From Chlorops oryzae (taxonomy: Eukaryota; Arthropoda; Insecta; Diptera; Chloropidae), in contig CM035809.1 of assembly GCA_020466095.1 (NCBI GenBank), positions 652,157 to 716,156 of the forward strand: a stretch of DNA of 64,000 nt, in the 5' to 3' direction. Below, piece after piece: positions 47,222 through 60,000 of this stretch. Numbering within the stretch: the stretch's first letter is position 1; the number at the start of each line of letters is the position of its first letter. Below the pieces are notes generated by a model, which ran no database searches, had not been told where the DNA came from, and saw only the letters and a list, made by a program, of their open reading frames with translations. The position numbers were made by a program, and so were the translations under genes.

Positions 47222-48270
47222 CTAAATAATTCAATTTATTGCTCACATTAGATCCTAAGCGGTTGAAGTTAATATTCATTTATCTCAAGAAACAGAGTCA
47301 ATTCAAACATGTTTAAGAATATGTAAATTACATAGTATTATCGAAAACAATTAAGGAAATTAATGTCGCAGAAAAAATATTTTTTTTGCTCCTCAGTGTT
47401 ATCAATCTACCGATAGCGGTGTTAATACCACTATAAAATTTTTACCAGGTAATTCTAATTGATCGGTTTTGAACAACAGAGCGGAGGTACAGGATATGGG
47501 TTAACAAATAATCTGTCACTGATTTGTTTTTCATTCAATAATTTTATCGAATAATTTTCAATAGAATCCTTGGTGGTCCTTGGTTTTCTTTTTCATCCGG
47601 ACAAAATCCAGTTGTACGACAGCCCAAAGAAATCTTAAAATTTTTCGTGCTCTCCACTTTTTAAAGCAACCCTGAATGTGAGAAATGCTGCTATAATTCT
47701 GAACGCTTAAAAAACTATATTTCACCTTTCATTTTGATTTGCTAGGTAGAATAAAACAATATCAAGATATGTATGTATGTATATAAAAACTCCATTTATT
47801 TACTTACTTTTCAAATATTCAAATTGTCGATCTGTTCCGGTGTCACCTATAATTTACTACATCAAAGCTATGCAGCTATATAATTTTATTTATTGTTATC
47901 TTTCGCTGTTGCTAATTTATTTAATTGCCTTTAAGTTGGTTGAATTTACTCGCTTCATTTAGGTGATTTAATACGTGTGTGTTGATATTATTTGAACATG
48001 TATCTCTTAACTGGTATTTAGCGTGCTCATTTCAGCGCTCTTGCCTCAATAATTGCCCCACAGCTCTCTGCGAAAAAACTTGTCACTTTGCCGTTGTTGT
48101 TGTTGTTGTTGTTGTTTATTCTCGTGTTTGTATATGAAAACACGAAAGTTCAAGCTGCCATTGTTGCATTAATGTATTCGCATTTGCCGCCTTCCTTTTT
48201 TTATTTTGAATTTTGTTTTTGTTTTTTCGCTGTGTTATGTTTTGTTTTTTTGTTGTGGCGTACATACATA

Positions 48271-49147
48271 CAGTGTTACCAGATGGTCTGAGCGTGTTTC
48301 GACTGAAGGCACTTCAAATTCCACTAGATTTTACCAAAAATGATATTTTTTCCACTAAATCAATAAATAGCACCTTTTTTCGATTTGTATTCAATATTGG
48401 ATCGATTATCGTTTCCCGACGAAGTTCAACTATAAAATTCGATTGAGATTAATTCACATACTTAATTGAAAAAAGATTGAGATTAAAGTTCTAGCAAAAC
48501 TTTTTCTTGTGCAAAAAATATCGAATAATTTATTCGAAATTTTAATGAAAAGTATAATTGGTACATGTTTTTGATGCGATAACTTTGTTGAGAAAACAAT
48601 GTATTTTAACGATTTCTTTATTTTTTTACGTATTATTGTTCACAATTATACAATCAATTTTTTAAAGAGATTTCGTAAGACTAATGTCTAGTATACATAA
48701 TAAAATAGAGTACACGTTTGAACATGTGAAATATATGTTTCTACTTGTTTCTTAAAATTTTGTGAAAGTTCGGCGAAAACATAGACATACATACATATAC
48801 ATTTATAATCATAGGAAAATGTCGGTTATTGTTGCACTTACTGCGATCGTTTTCCCAATCCTTTTTGTTCTTTTGTACATATTTTAATGACTTCGAACCC
48901 ATGTTAATACATTAATAGTTATATAGTATGTCAATAAAAACTGTTTTCTGTCGGCGAAAGTTTTTCAAATTTTAAAAAAATCGACCAGATGAAAAAAGAG
49001 CTTTGCTGGACAATCTACTAAACAATCCACCAAAACAAAAATAACCCACCAAGACTTTCCACTGAACATTTTGTTCCACTAAAATATCCACCGGGAGGCC
49101 TAAATTCCACCAAATTTAGTGGGAAATCCACTGATCTGGTAACACTG
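48271..49147. mobile_element. hAT-type MITE CAGTGTTACCAGAT, 877 bp
   Basis: CAGTGTTACCAGAT at the left and ATCTGGTAACACTG at the right, with a perfect 8-bp target duplication CATACATA at 48263-48270 and 49148-49155. Repeated TCCACTAAA and CCACCAA words fill both subterminal regions. No transposase. The short frames crossing the left end are incidental. Confidence 0.88.
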
Positions 49148-49155
49148 CATACATA

Positions 49156-50217
49156 TGTACGTTCGTTACCGTTGGGTCTCGTTTGATATCTTGCGAAATA
49201 TTATTGATTAACTAACGAATTCGATTGGGTCGGTTTGCGGTTTGTGTCACTCTCATAGACGAATGTACCCACATATGCACATAAATGTTATACGAGTAGT
49301 CTCCCTCTCCGTCATTTTAATTCTCTCACGTAAAAACAAAAAGCAAAAATAAAAACAAAACATTCAAATAAAAATCCCTCAACCTGAGCGGCGTTCTTTG
49401 GCTCAGATTTGTATCTGCCCCACTTCGTTGTTATTTTTTAATTTGACTTAATTTGTCGTGTCTTTTTTCTTTTTAAACTTCTTATCGATTTTTTAAAATT
49501 TCTGCATTAATTATTTATTTCCATTGGATTTTATGGCAGATAATCTTTTTTAATGTTATTAGACAAAATTTGATTGGGTTTCTTTTGTGTGAGAGATTCT
49601 TTAAAAGATTTTCATACGCGTGTGGGCATACGGTCTTCTGATTTTTGATTCTTCTTTATCGTTTTATTTCGTGTCGTGTCGTTTCGATTGAAATATGAAA
49701 TCGTTCAAGTGTCTGAATGGTTGTTGGATCGTTTGCGAGATAAATCAATTTGATTTAGTTGATTTCTGAATTCGAGAGTACGAAATCGTGTGTATGCACA
49801 TTCGTTGACAGCCATCGATGGCGGGCAGCATTTTTCGAGTTCTTAGAACAGGTATTTTTCGTTTGACCTCGTTTATCTTTGTCGATCGTCGTTAGAGGTT
49901 GCTCGTTGTGGTTTATTATTGTGTTCAAATGTTTTTGCTGTTGGTGCTTGGTACGTCAGCAATTTTTGCTCAAATATTCCTGTTGACATATTAGCTGTCG
50001 AATGTGTTTGAATGCTGTTTAGTTCTATCGATGTTTTGGAGCCATTTGAGTATGTATGTACATAAATTTAAAATATGTAAAAAAAAAGATCTACATATAC
50101 TTAAATATCAAATAACGCTGATTGAAACAATTCAAATAATAAAATTATTTATGCCTATATATTTTCATTTTATTTCTCATATGTATTATATTAATACATA
50201 CATCTTTCCATTCACTA
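49156..50217. other. Intergenic, no gene recognised
   Basis: AT-rich with scattered TCGTTTCG-type words. No domain or RNA gene seen. Confidence 0.4.
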
Positions 50218-50409
50218 CCCAGTAGTCAGTAGGTCGCCCCCGATATTTGTGACATGCCAAAGTGCCAGTCCTTGATGACTAGCCATTTCACCTACCACAT
50301 GAACCTGAAAGAGTAGATAGGCCTCAGCTCACATTTCCCTATTCGCTGCGTATGATTGTTTTTGCTGTTGTCTGCTTTTACCTCGCATTCTGATCATTTG
50401 CCCGTCAAG

Positions 50410-50484
50410 CGTTCGATAGCGCAGTGGTTCATACTATGACTCGACAGCCGGGAGGTTCGGGGTTCAATCCCTGCGGGCGGCGAG
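50410..50484 (+). other. tRNA-like module 2 of the CCCAGTAG element, copy 2
   Basis: TAGCGCAGTGG (50417-50427) as A box and GGTTCAATCCC (50461-50471) as B box, 33 bases apart, at the spacing of a tRNA without a long variable arm. Acceptor ends do not pair. Confidence 0.5.
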
Positions 50485-50721
50485 AATTTTTCCGAAATTT
50501 TTTACTTTTTTTATAAATTACAGTTTTTTTTTTTGTTCATAGTTCAGTTATTTTGGAAGACAAACATTTTCCCCTAATTTTTTAAGGTTTTATTATTATT
50601 TTTTTTTAATGGTTCATTTTCAAGTAAACAATTTTTGGAGTGAAAAAATTCGTTAAATACGTTTCCCAAAATCTGAGCAACGCTAAACTCAAGTGAGCAT
50701 TTTGACCAATAAATTAAATTC

Positions 50722-50796
50722 GTTCGTTTAGCGTAATGGTTAAGGCGTTCGCCCAGCGATCTGGTGGTCAGCGGTTCGAGGCTCGGTGGAGGCGAG
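50722..50796 (+). other. tRNA-like module 1 of the CCCAGTAG element, copy 2
   Basis: TAGCGTAATGG (50729-50739) as A box and GGTTCGAGGCTC (50773-50784) as B box, with CCAG/CTGG pairing between them. Both modules of the element point the same way. Confidence 0.5.
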
Positions 50797-51264
50797 AAAA
50801 TTTTAAGAGAAGTAAGATAAAAAGATTTAAAATAAAAAATAGATAAACAAAAAAAATATAATAATTAATAAAATAAATAAATTTAGAAAAAGTCAAAACA
50901 AAAATTAAATTTTTCTTTTTTCTCAATCGCTGGTGCTAGGTCATTTTCCTGCCCCTTTTCGCTAGCGAAATGACTGGTTAAAGGTGGCGCATAAAAGGAC
51001 GACCTGTCCGCGGCAATCAGATCGTAATGTTAAATTCGCCAGCGTCTTGGATAGGAAAGGGACCTATCCCCGACACCCAGTGACTAGTGAAATCGCTAGT
51101 GTTGTGGTGGCTCCGCTGACTACTGGGTATTGTTTACCTTATTTTGGGATATATTTTTTTTTACTGAACTAATATCGCCACCATCCAGCCGGATGGGTTT
51201 TGTAAATTTAGTAATAGGGTAAGTGCACCAGTAGTCGGCAGTTTAAGAAAGTTTTCTGTTTTAA

Positions 51265-52243
51265 CCCTTTCGGGACTACTGGGTTTATGCGTCCCAAGTT
51301 ATTTATATAAGACTGGGATATAAAATCCCAATACGTTTTTCAAGACGTATAAGCCCAATAACTTTTGTACATGGGACACATTATCCCAACTCGTGCCTTC
51401 CGTCGGTATAATTGTGCCATTATTGGGATTATACAGGGTGTTCCCTACTCAATGGATCAAAAAAAAAAAGGAGGTGATAGGGGGAACCCATACAAACAAA
51501 AAATTGTATGGAAAGGGGGGTCCATCTTGCATTCGTAAGGAGCTAGAGAAGCGGAAAGAATTCGACTAAATTGGTGAGCATACTTTTCGGCGGATTTGTA
51601 AAACTAAAACCCTATTCAGAAATTTTTTAATTTCTTAGATTTTTCTTTTTCTCATGCTGCCTAAAAGTGTGCTCAATAAATTTGATTAAAATAACTTTTC
51701 TGAGTCAAAATACAAGAATATTTTCAAACTTAGTTTTGCATTGATTGTGAAACTTTTTTTTAGCAACCTGGTATCAAATTGAGAAAAAACTCAAAGTTTT
51801 CGAAAAGAGTAAAAAGAGCTCATCGTATTTCTTTTGAATTAAATCACATTAAAGCCAATTACACTATTTTAGGCTAGATGGTACCAAGAAAACGGATTGA
51901 ATTATTTAAAATCGTATATGCAGTGTTAACGAAAACCGCCAAGTTTTCATATCATATTGATTTTGATTTACGGCCTGTAAGTGAGGAGCACCAGTGAAAA
52001 AACAATATTGTTTTTTGCATTAATCTCGGGTGCATTGCGCCCCCCTGCCATGTTTGGTCCGTCTGGACCCTACCCTTTTTGTTCCATTGAGTATGGAACA
52101 CCCTGTATATCCCAGTTTAAAAGGACGATAACGGGAATTCCAAGTATGCAGAACGGTTTTTTTTTAGCTTATTGTTACGTGTTATGCAAATATTTCTGCC
52201 AAGACTATCCCCATTTTCCAAATAAAACTCCGTCCCGAAAGGG
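51265..52243. mobile_element. piggyBac-type TIR element CCCTTTCGGGAC, 979 bp
   Basis: CCCTTTCGGGAC at the left and GTCCCGAAAGGG at the right, with TTAA at 51261-51264 and 52244-52247. TTAA plus a CCC start is the piggyBac rule. It is interrupted by a TA-flanked element (51434-52105), leaving about 170 and 138 bp of its own. Confidence 0.8.
51434..52105. mobile_element. Mariner-type MITE CAGGGTGTTCC, 672 bp, nested
   Basis: CAGGGTGTTCCCTACTCAAT and ATTGAGTATGGAACACCCTG are inverted and bordered by TA (51432-51433 and 52106-52107), the Tc1/mariner rule. CCATACAAA and GGGGG words recur inside. No transposase. Confidence 0.82.
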
Positions 52244-52247
52244 TTAA

Positions 52248-53970
52248 GCTACAGCCCTCGTGTGTGTGGATGTGGTATTGGATTGGCGACTGTTCGTTAC
52301 AATTTGTTAATTTGTATTAAATCAGATAAAATAAATCAAATTTCATAATTTTTGTAATAATATTGAAAAAATTACATATTTTGTGAAAAAAACACCACTT
52401 TTGCCTATAGTCGGCACCAATTTTCCACTTTTCGGCATGTTATGGTCCTATTGTCGCCATATAGCACAAAAGGGCACAACTTCATACAATTTTAGCGAAA
52501 GTTGAGCCTTTTTTGTATTAAGGGTGATATATCACATTATAGTCAAGAAAAGAATAAACCGAGGACAAATTGAAGTTGTTTTTTATTTAAAAAATTTTTT
52601 TTTTTTTTTTAGGTATTTCCGACCTTAATGAAATGATAAAAAAGAATTCATATCCAAAAAAAAAAAAAAAAGATTATACTTAGGTATACATTTTTTTCTT
52701 CTTCAATCAAACATTAAAAATTAAATATTCATATCCTTAAACAATGTAAGTAACTTTTGTCGCATCTGTAAAGATTTAGGATAATATGTAGGTCATTATT
52801 TTTTTACAGCTTCTAAACATGAAATTATTCAACATGTAGTACTTACAACATTTTTCTCAGAATTCGTTATTCACGAAAAACCGTTACTTTAAAGTTTGCC
52901 AAAAATTCGATTTTTTTATCAAACTCTCTGCTACTTAAAACCTTATATCTCCGGTTCAATCTATCCAATTTAACTCGTTTTTTTGAATTGGCCTACAAAC
53001 AAACAAAAACATTTTTAACACCACTGTTCGCCATAGTCTTTCTTTATATGTAAAGTTTTTCTACAATGGAGTAACTCGTAATTTGAAAATCACTAGCCCT
53101 ATTATAGTTATTATCCATAAATTTGCAAGATTATTCAAAATTTCTTACAGAAATATGTTCAGTTAACCGATCGGATATATAGTATGAGATTATCTAAGAT
53201 TTTTTCTTTTTTTTTATCCCGTAAATTAACTATTCGGCCATTCTTGTGAAAGATCATCAATATTTACAATGAAGGAAAAAGGAGACACTGACGATTATTT
53301 TTTATTACGTTTATCTTCTTTATTTTTCTCAATCTTCCAGGGATTAAGCCCAATTGTTCGAAAACCACAAACCACAGAGACTTTCATATTAAATTGAATG
53401 ATTTCTAAAAGCTTTAAGTCGAAATTCAATCGAAATAATTAGATCTTCAATTTAAAAATAATAAAATTGAAAGAAAAACAAATTGACATCATTGGATTGA
53501 AATTATAAGTCAAATTATAAATTAGTTGTCTAAAGACCCAAAGGCCGACCACCTCGTGTTTTGTTATCTGACCTTATTGGATAATGAAGCTAATCAATTA
53601 ATTAACGATCTTTTTCATATTTACTTCCATCAACACGACAAAAACTAAAATTAATGGCTGCGGTATAGAGATGAGAAGTTAAGCAATTGACGTTATGTTC
53701 GTGGGTCAGTCAAAAATTTTATAAATAAATTTAAAAAGAGCAAAGAGTCCACTGCCCCGCCTGCTATAGTATGAACGGAGGGTTAAAGAGTCATACCTGG
53801 AAAAAACTAATTGTGTTGTCTCGACTTTCGCTTTAAAATCCTATTGAAAATCAATGTGGAAAGATAAAAATAAATATTTCCAAATAATTTCACAATAATT
53901 ACCAATTTATTGCGTGCATAAAGAATACGATAATTAGCCGAAAGAACAAAACAATGTTCAAATTATAAAG

Positions 53971-54020
<50 letters not shown>

Positions 54021-55557
54021 CTTCAATAAACCTTCAGTTCAGTTTCCAATAACGCGCAATAATAGCAACAATCGTTAGAAATAGACACGAACTATGAGGT
54101 GAGCAATTAAGGGTGGGGGTGGGTAATAGAAAATGGTGGTGGTAGTGTGCTGCTACGCCTAACGGTATTAGTAACATGAACGCTTTGAGAAATCAAAGGA
54201 AGAAAAAAAAAAAAGTAAGTCGCAGACAGAAGTCTCAGCATAGGCGTCTGTCTCTCACGAAGTTCGCCGCGTAGCGTTTTAAAAACTAAACAAGCTGAAC
54301 GCTGCCTTGGAAATATGAACGTTTGTTCACATATAAACGCAGTTAAAGGTTAAATATATGTACCTCGGTGGTGGTGTAGGCGACGGCGTCGGCAGAGGGG
54401 GAGGCGGTGAAGGTAGCTGTAGTAACGCCTCGTCAAAGACATAACGGCCTGTGTTGATTGCGACTTCGTTACTACAAATACTGCCACCACCACATGTGTA
54501 CTTACAACCATCACCGGCTAAACTGTTATCGTCTAATGTATGCAGAGCTCCCTTGAGCCCTTAAAGGTCTGAATCATCGAACAGTGTGATACAGATACAG
54601 ATTTGTTTCTTTGTTTTTTCCCCTTTCATCTCATTGTCGTTGTTCAGTTGGGTTACGATATCAAATAAACAACGGATTCTTTTCATTAATTATTCTTTGT
54701 TATAACAATTCATATGGCCAAAATTCACAAAAGTTCCATTTTTTGTAATCTTACCAGCAATCTTTGATCGCTTATAGCTCTTTAATCATAAGTGCCATCA
54801 AAAATATTTTAACGAACGAATTGTAGGTCTAGCTATTTCTAACACAAGGGCTCAAAAAAATTTGTGTGTTCATTGTGTTTCGTGAAGTTTGAGGTGAAAA
54901 ATGTACAAAAACGGACGTAAGTACAATGTGTAACATTACCAGTATGAAAATTGGCCATATGTACACATATGAAAAATCGTATGGTATATACTGTTTCAAA
55001 AAGATATACATACCAAAAAGGTTTTCAAGTAGGTTTTTTTCGAATGTCGAGTTGCCGTCTTCTTAACTTTCTTTGGACTTGCAACCCATTAATTTATACA
55101 GGCAGATCGAGCGGACAGATTTTGAACTTTCTTAACCTGTCCTTTAGCTCTCTAGAAAATTGATTTGTTAATTTAAATTTTTTTAATTTCACACCAAAGA
55201 ACCGCGATTGCTTCGGATCACGCACAATTTGGCATTCAAAGTTTTTCAAGTAAATCTGGACAAATAAGATGGTAAAATTAGAAATAAGCAGTCGAATACT
55301 ATGATTGCTTTAACGCCAAAAATCATTTGGAATTAAATTCCTACATATAAATAAATCCTAAATAATTGAGCCCCAGATTAGTGTTCTACCTTGCTACAGT
55401 CACAGTGACGAAGGCATTCACATTTATCAGATCCATTATTTTGTTTGTTTTTATTGCGTGCGTATGTCGGATGTAGGTATCTGATTTTCTGTCTTGCAAA
55501 TATTTTTATTTAATTATTCATTGAACTCATGCCTTTTCTATCAATTCTCTTTTGCAG
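52248..55557. other. Non-coding, possibly intronic sequence left of the trx leader
   Basis: AT-rich DNA with an AC microsatellite. A patch around 54360-54500 is richer in GGTGGTGG and GGCGACGGCG words. It ends with CCTTTTCTATCAATTCTCTT then TTGCAG at 55551-55557, a good splice acceptor, which suggests intronic sequence. Confidence 0.35.
53972..54018. repeat. (AC)n microsatellite, about 23 units
   Basis: Uninterrupted AC dinucleotide run. Confidence 0.97.
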
Positions 55558-57064
55558 GCGCGAAAATACGAAATCTTAAAAATGCGAAAATATTAAAAGG
55601 CGAACGGCTGTGCGGGTGTGAAGCAGGCCAAAGGCAGGCAACTTAACAAAAAAAGTACAGTAGCTATGCGAGGAAAACACTTTTTTAGCAAAGTAAACAG
55701 CTACATAAAAAGCAGCAACAACAATAAAACAAAAACAAAAATAACAACAAAAATAATTAACGAAAAGTAAATGCGCAAAAAATTTCCAGTTTTTTTTTTA
55801 TTGTTCCTTTTTCTCTCAACTTAGCTGAGCGCGCGTGCATGGGGGAAAAATGTCAAAAAATATAAGAAAATACGTCAAGAGAACAAGGAGAAACTAACTA
55901 ACCTCTGAGGGTTCAACGTTAAACTGGCTAAAACTCAACATCGACAACAACAACAAGAGCTACAGCAACAGCAACAGAAAGAACAAGAACGGGCAAAGAA
56001 AAAATTGTGGAATTCGACAAAAGCAACCCACAACAAGAAACCAACACCAGCAATAGTAGCAAAAGCAGGAGCAGTAGCAGCTAAACCCACAATAACAACG
56101 AAAACAACAACAAAGTTTAAGAAAACTCGTTCAAGAAAAGTCTTTTTCCCGCACACGAATTGTCAAGAGTTGAAAAACCACTTATTTCAAAGAGAAGAGA
56201 AAAGGAAAAATTATTGAGAGAAGGCGGCGTGAGTGCAAGAGAGTGAGTGTTATCATCATTCAAGCCAAGACCAAAAAGCCAAAAATCTGTCACTGTATGA
56301 GTGACAGCGAACTTTTCGGCCATCTAGAAGATACAATCAACAGCAGAAACGAAAAAAAAAAACAAAAAAACAAGCAAAACAAACAAGAGAACAGTAATAA
56401 AAACGTCAAGAAGTATTAGTGTTGTTGCTGAGCACCACAGGCAGTCCTCAAACCATCACGTTTGTATTGGTCACGCAATTTTGACGACTTTAATATAATA
56501 GCACAACAAAGCGCAACGTAAACGTGAACGTGAGCGTAACGCAAGTGTAAACATAAACGTAGGAATGTAGTTGAATGTTGCTGCGCGCTAGTTTATGAAG
56601 GCAGCTGCATTCGAATTGCAATTGAAAATTGCAAACGAAAAGGAAGTGAACAAGAGAGAAAGAAAGAGAGAGATAGTGTGTGTGTAGAGAAGAGCGTAAA
56701 CGCGCAAAACACGAAGGGAGCGAAGGAAAAAAAATTGAGAGAAAGGAAGACCGAGAGCGACATATTCTTCGCCCAACAAAGCCGGATTGCACGCAACAGC
56801 GTGTACGAATAGTGAATGGTGGTAAGTGGTTGTGTTCAAAATATTCGAAGCACGTCAGTAATTGAACTATGCGTGTACAGGCTTCATCAACTGACTAACC
56901 GGATAATAACACGTATTTGAGCGAATCAAATTTGAATCGTCAAAACGCCATAAATAAACACAGTGTGCTGATTTAAGCCGACAGGAATAAAAAGAATAAG
57001 ATTTCGGAGGGATAAAAATCGCAAATGTGCTTTAAAAGTATTTGCTGTCGTTTTTACTTATACC
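55558..57064 (+). promoter_or_regulatory. Presumed 5' leader of trx
   Basis: Begins after a strong acceptor (TTTTGCAG at 55550-55557) and runs to the trx ATG. The plus strand is rich in CAACAACAAC, AAGAAC and AGCAGC words, as in long fly leaders, and contains many upstream ATGs, including a 70-codon frame at 56005-56217. A possible 59-bp intron lies at 56822-56880 (GTAAGT to TGTACAG). Exon limits are inferred from sequence signals only. Confidence 0.45.
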
Positions 57065-60000
57065 ATGGGGCGCTCCAAATTTCCGGGGAAACCGTCCAAG
57101 TCGATTAATCGTAAGCGCATAAGTGTTTTGAAAATTGATGATGAGACATCGTCGGCAACGGCAACATCGACAACAACAGCAACAACAACAGCAACAGCTA
57201 CAGCAACAGTTGCAGCAACAGCAACCGAAAGAGAAAATGCTACCAAAACACCCACGAAGGAACAAGAGGATGATGCCCTAACAGCTTCAACAACGGGCAC
57301 AACATCAAATGCAACAGTTATTAAGAACAACAATAAACATAATCGGGATGACGAGGATGATGAGCACGATAACGGTGGGAATGGCCAAACAAGAAGTGTG
57401 GGCGGTGGAAACGGCAGCAGCTCAACAACTGGAGGTAAAAGCGTTAATGGTAGCAGTGGAGGTGGGAGTAGCAATGGCAGCAATAACAGCGGCAGCAATA
57501 ACAGTCGTGAGCAAAAAAATGGCAACACAGATAACGTTGAGCATAATGAAAATGTTGCTGCTAGTGTTGAGGGCAATGAGGACGAAACCGAAACTAATCA
57601 GAGTGCAACCAGTGACACAACATCGACGGATTGTTCCGAAGCAAATAATCCGAACGACAATGAAGGAATCGATGAAGACAATGATGACGATAATGAATAT
57701 GGAGGCTGCAGTCCTGGTGATAGTGACGAAGATCAAACTGATGACTCTGATGATGATGATGATGATGAAAGCGATAAGAGCAAAACAACATCTACAACAA
57801 GTAGTCCAGTCAAACAAAGAAAATGCAGCAAAAAATTTCAAAATCTAAACCTTTTCAAACCAGAAGTAATGTTGCCATCATCATCGAAATTAAAACAACA
57901 ACAACAACAGCTAAAGGATCTCAATCGGCTTTCGCCGACGATTTCCCTCAATAATCCTTTTGCGATTTCAGCTGCAACAGAAAAGAAAAATCATTCTGAT
58001 GTAAGTAGTCAATTTTTAATTTCAATTACAATTATTTATTTATTTTATTATTTTTATCTTTTTTTGCGTTAGAAGAAGCCTGAAACAACATCAAACTCAA
58101 CAGCCGCTGTAAGCACTTCCGATGGCGATGATAGCTCAACATCAACAACAAATGCTGCACCATGCTCAAATAACAATAACAGCAACAACAGCAGTGATTC
58201 GGCAGCAACCACAAAGACAACAAGCTCAAGTTCAAGTGCCACAAGCAAACCCAAAAAATCTGTTACATTCAAAAACATACTCGAAACGAGCGATGATAAG
58301 AGTGCGGTTAAGAAATTTTACAATCCAAACAATCGCACCCCCTTAGTGTCCATCATGAAAAAGGAATGCCAGAACCGACCCTTAATGTATTCTCGCAGTA
58401 GTGAATGCATCGTGCGCCCATCGCGCTTAACAGAAATACTCAAAAACAAAAACAACATCGACAAGCTTGATGCCTTAAAGTTTCGGTCATCGATAGCGGC
58501 ACCAACAACAACTACAGACACAATAAAATCATCGCCATTGTGTATTGCTTCACCATTTGGAATAAGTGGACTTTCACGGGCATTTGGTGCGCCCGTCGAT
58601 GATGAAACGGATAAACAGGATAATTGTGTGAAATTTCATGTGGGTTTTGAAAAGACTGAATCGGCAGCAGAAATCGTTCAAACGAATGGTGCAAATAAAA
58701 TACAAGAGGGTGAAACTGTTGGTGCTAGGCTAGAAGGTGTGATATGCGATGAAAGAGATAATACAGATGATGGTGAATCTGATGACGAGCAGCAAATGAT
58801 AGTAGACAAGCATTTTGTATTACCAAAGCGTACGCGCTCGTCACGTGTTGTCAAACCTAATAAACGTCTGTTGGAGGATGGAATAATTTGTAAGAAAAGC
58901 TCGTTAACCGTCAAGGCAAAAGCTTTAATAGCATCATCAACTTCCACGTCAACAGTGACATCGTCAACACCAGCATCACAGCAGCAAGAACTTTTAGCAC
59001 CAAAGCAAGAGTCCAATGCAACAATGGCAACTACAACACCGCTACAGAAAAACTATTTCGGCTTAGGTGATTATAATGACAACAACGGAAATGTAGACGG
59101 TAAGTCGTTTCTAATATGAAAAGTGGTTTATATTCTACAAATAATAATATTTTTAGGTCTAAATTTGCTGATACCGCCAAAGGAGTCAACGAACTTTAAT
59201 GAAACCAAGCCGAGTTTGTCAGTATTAACAACAGCATTAAACAAATCGACAACATCTACGGCACCTTTATCGGTAGCAGCAAGCTCAACAGCAACAGCCA
59301 GCTTAACTACATTTGGTAGCTTTGGTTCGTTAAAGTCCAATCCCAGTTTTATTTTACGTCAACCACGTCTTCAGTTTGATTCCTTGAATGAGCGTAATGT
59401 AAATACGTTGCTAAGAACACCGTTGGTTTCACCGAGCAGCTCCGTAACAACAACAACAACAACGAAAGCTGCTTTCTCATCAATTCAAATGAGCAATACC
59501 AACAATTTGCAACTAAACACCAATTGTAGCGTTTGTGCTAGCAACATACACAGTAAAATAATGCAACAGGCACGAAAATATGGTTCACTCGCATGTGGTG
59601 TGTGCCGGAAATTTATTTCGAAAACCACCAAAAAATCTATAGCAGCCAGTGCGAGTCCGACGTCGAAAGTATTGCAACTTCAATGCAAAGCGGATGGTAA
59701 GGATTTTTAAACAATATATCACCACCAAAGTATAGCACTATATATATAATATTAAGGTGGAATAATCCATCGACTAGGCAATGTAATAACATCAATTACT
59801 AATAACACTTTTCCCCCTCTAACAGGAAATTGTTGCATACAGCCCAGTGTAAAAAGCCATAGCAAGAATTTCAAAAAGATTTACAAAGAACGGTGTTCAG
59901 CTTGTTGGTTAAAAAAATGTTTGCTACACTTACAATTTTCAAGCGTTCAAAGGCAACGTCTAAATGCGGCATTAGTGGATAATAAACGCTTGGTCGTTTC

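Larger units (their letters stand above)
50218..51127 (+). mobile_element. TIR element CCCAGTAGTCAG with two tRNA-like modules, copy 2 (910 bp)
   Basis: Inverse orientation of the element at 44930-45836 and very similar along its whole length. CCCAGTAGTCAGTAGGTCG at the left end, CTGACTACTGGG at the right. The flanks share only TA, so the target duplication rule remains unclear (ACAC in the other copy). Confidence 0.8.

Noticed and set aside
50410..50796. Functional tRNA genes
   Set aside because: A and B boxes are present but acceptor and T stems do not pair properly, and the modules recur inside transposons.
57058..57841. Long frames on the minus strand opposite trx exon 1
   Set aside because: They are antisense shadows of CAA, GAT and AGC repeats.
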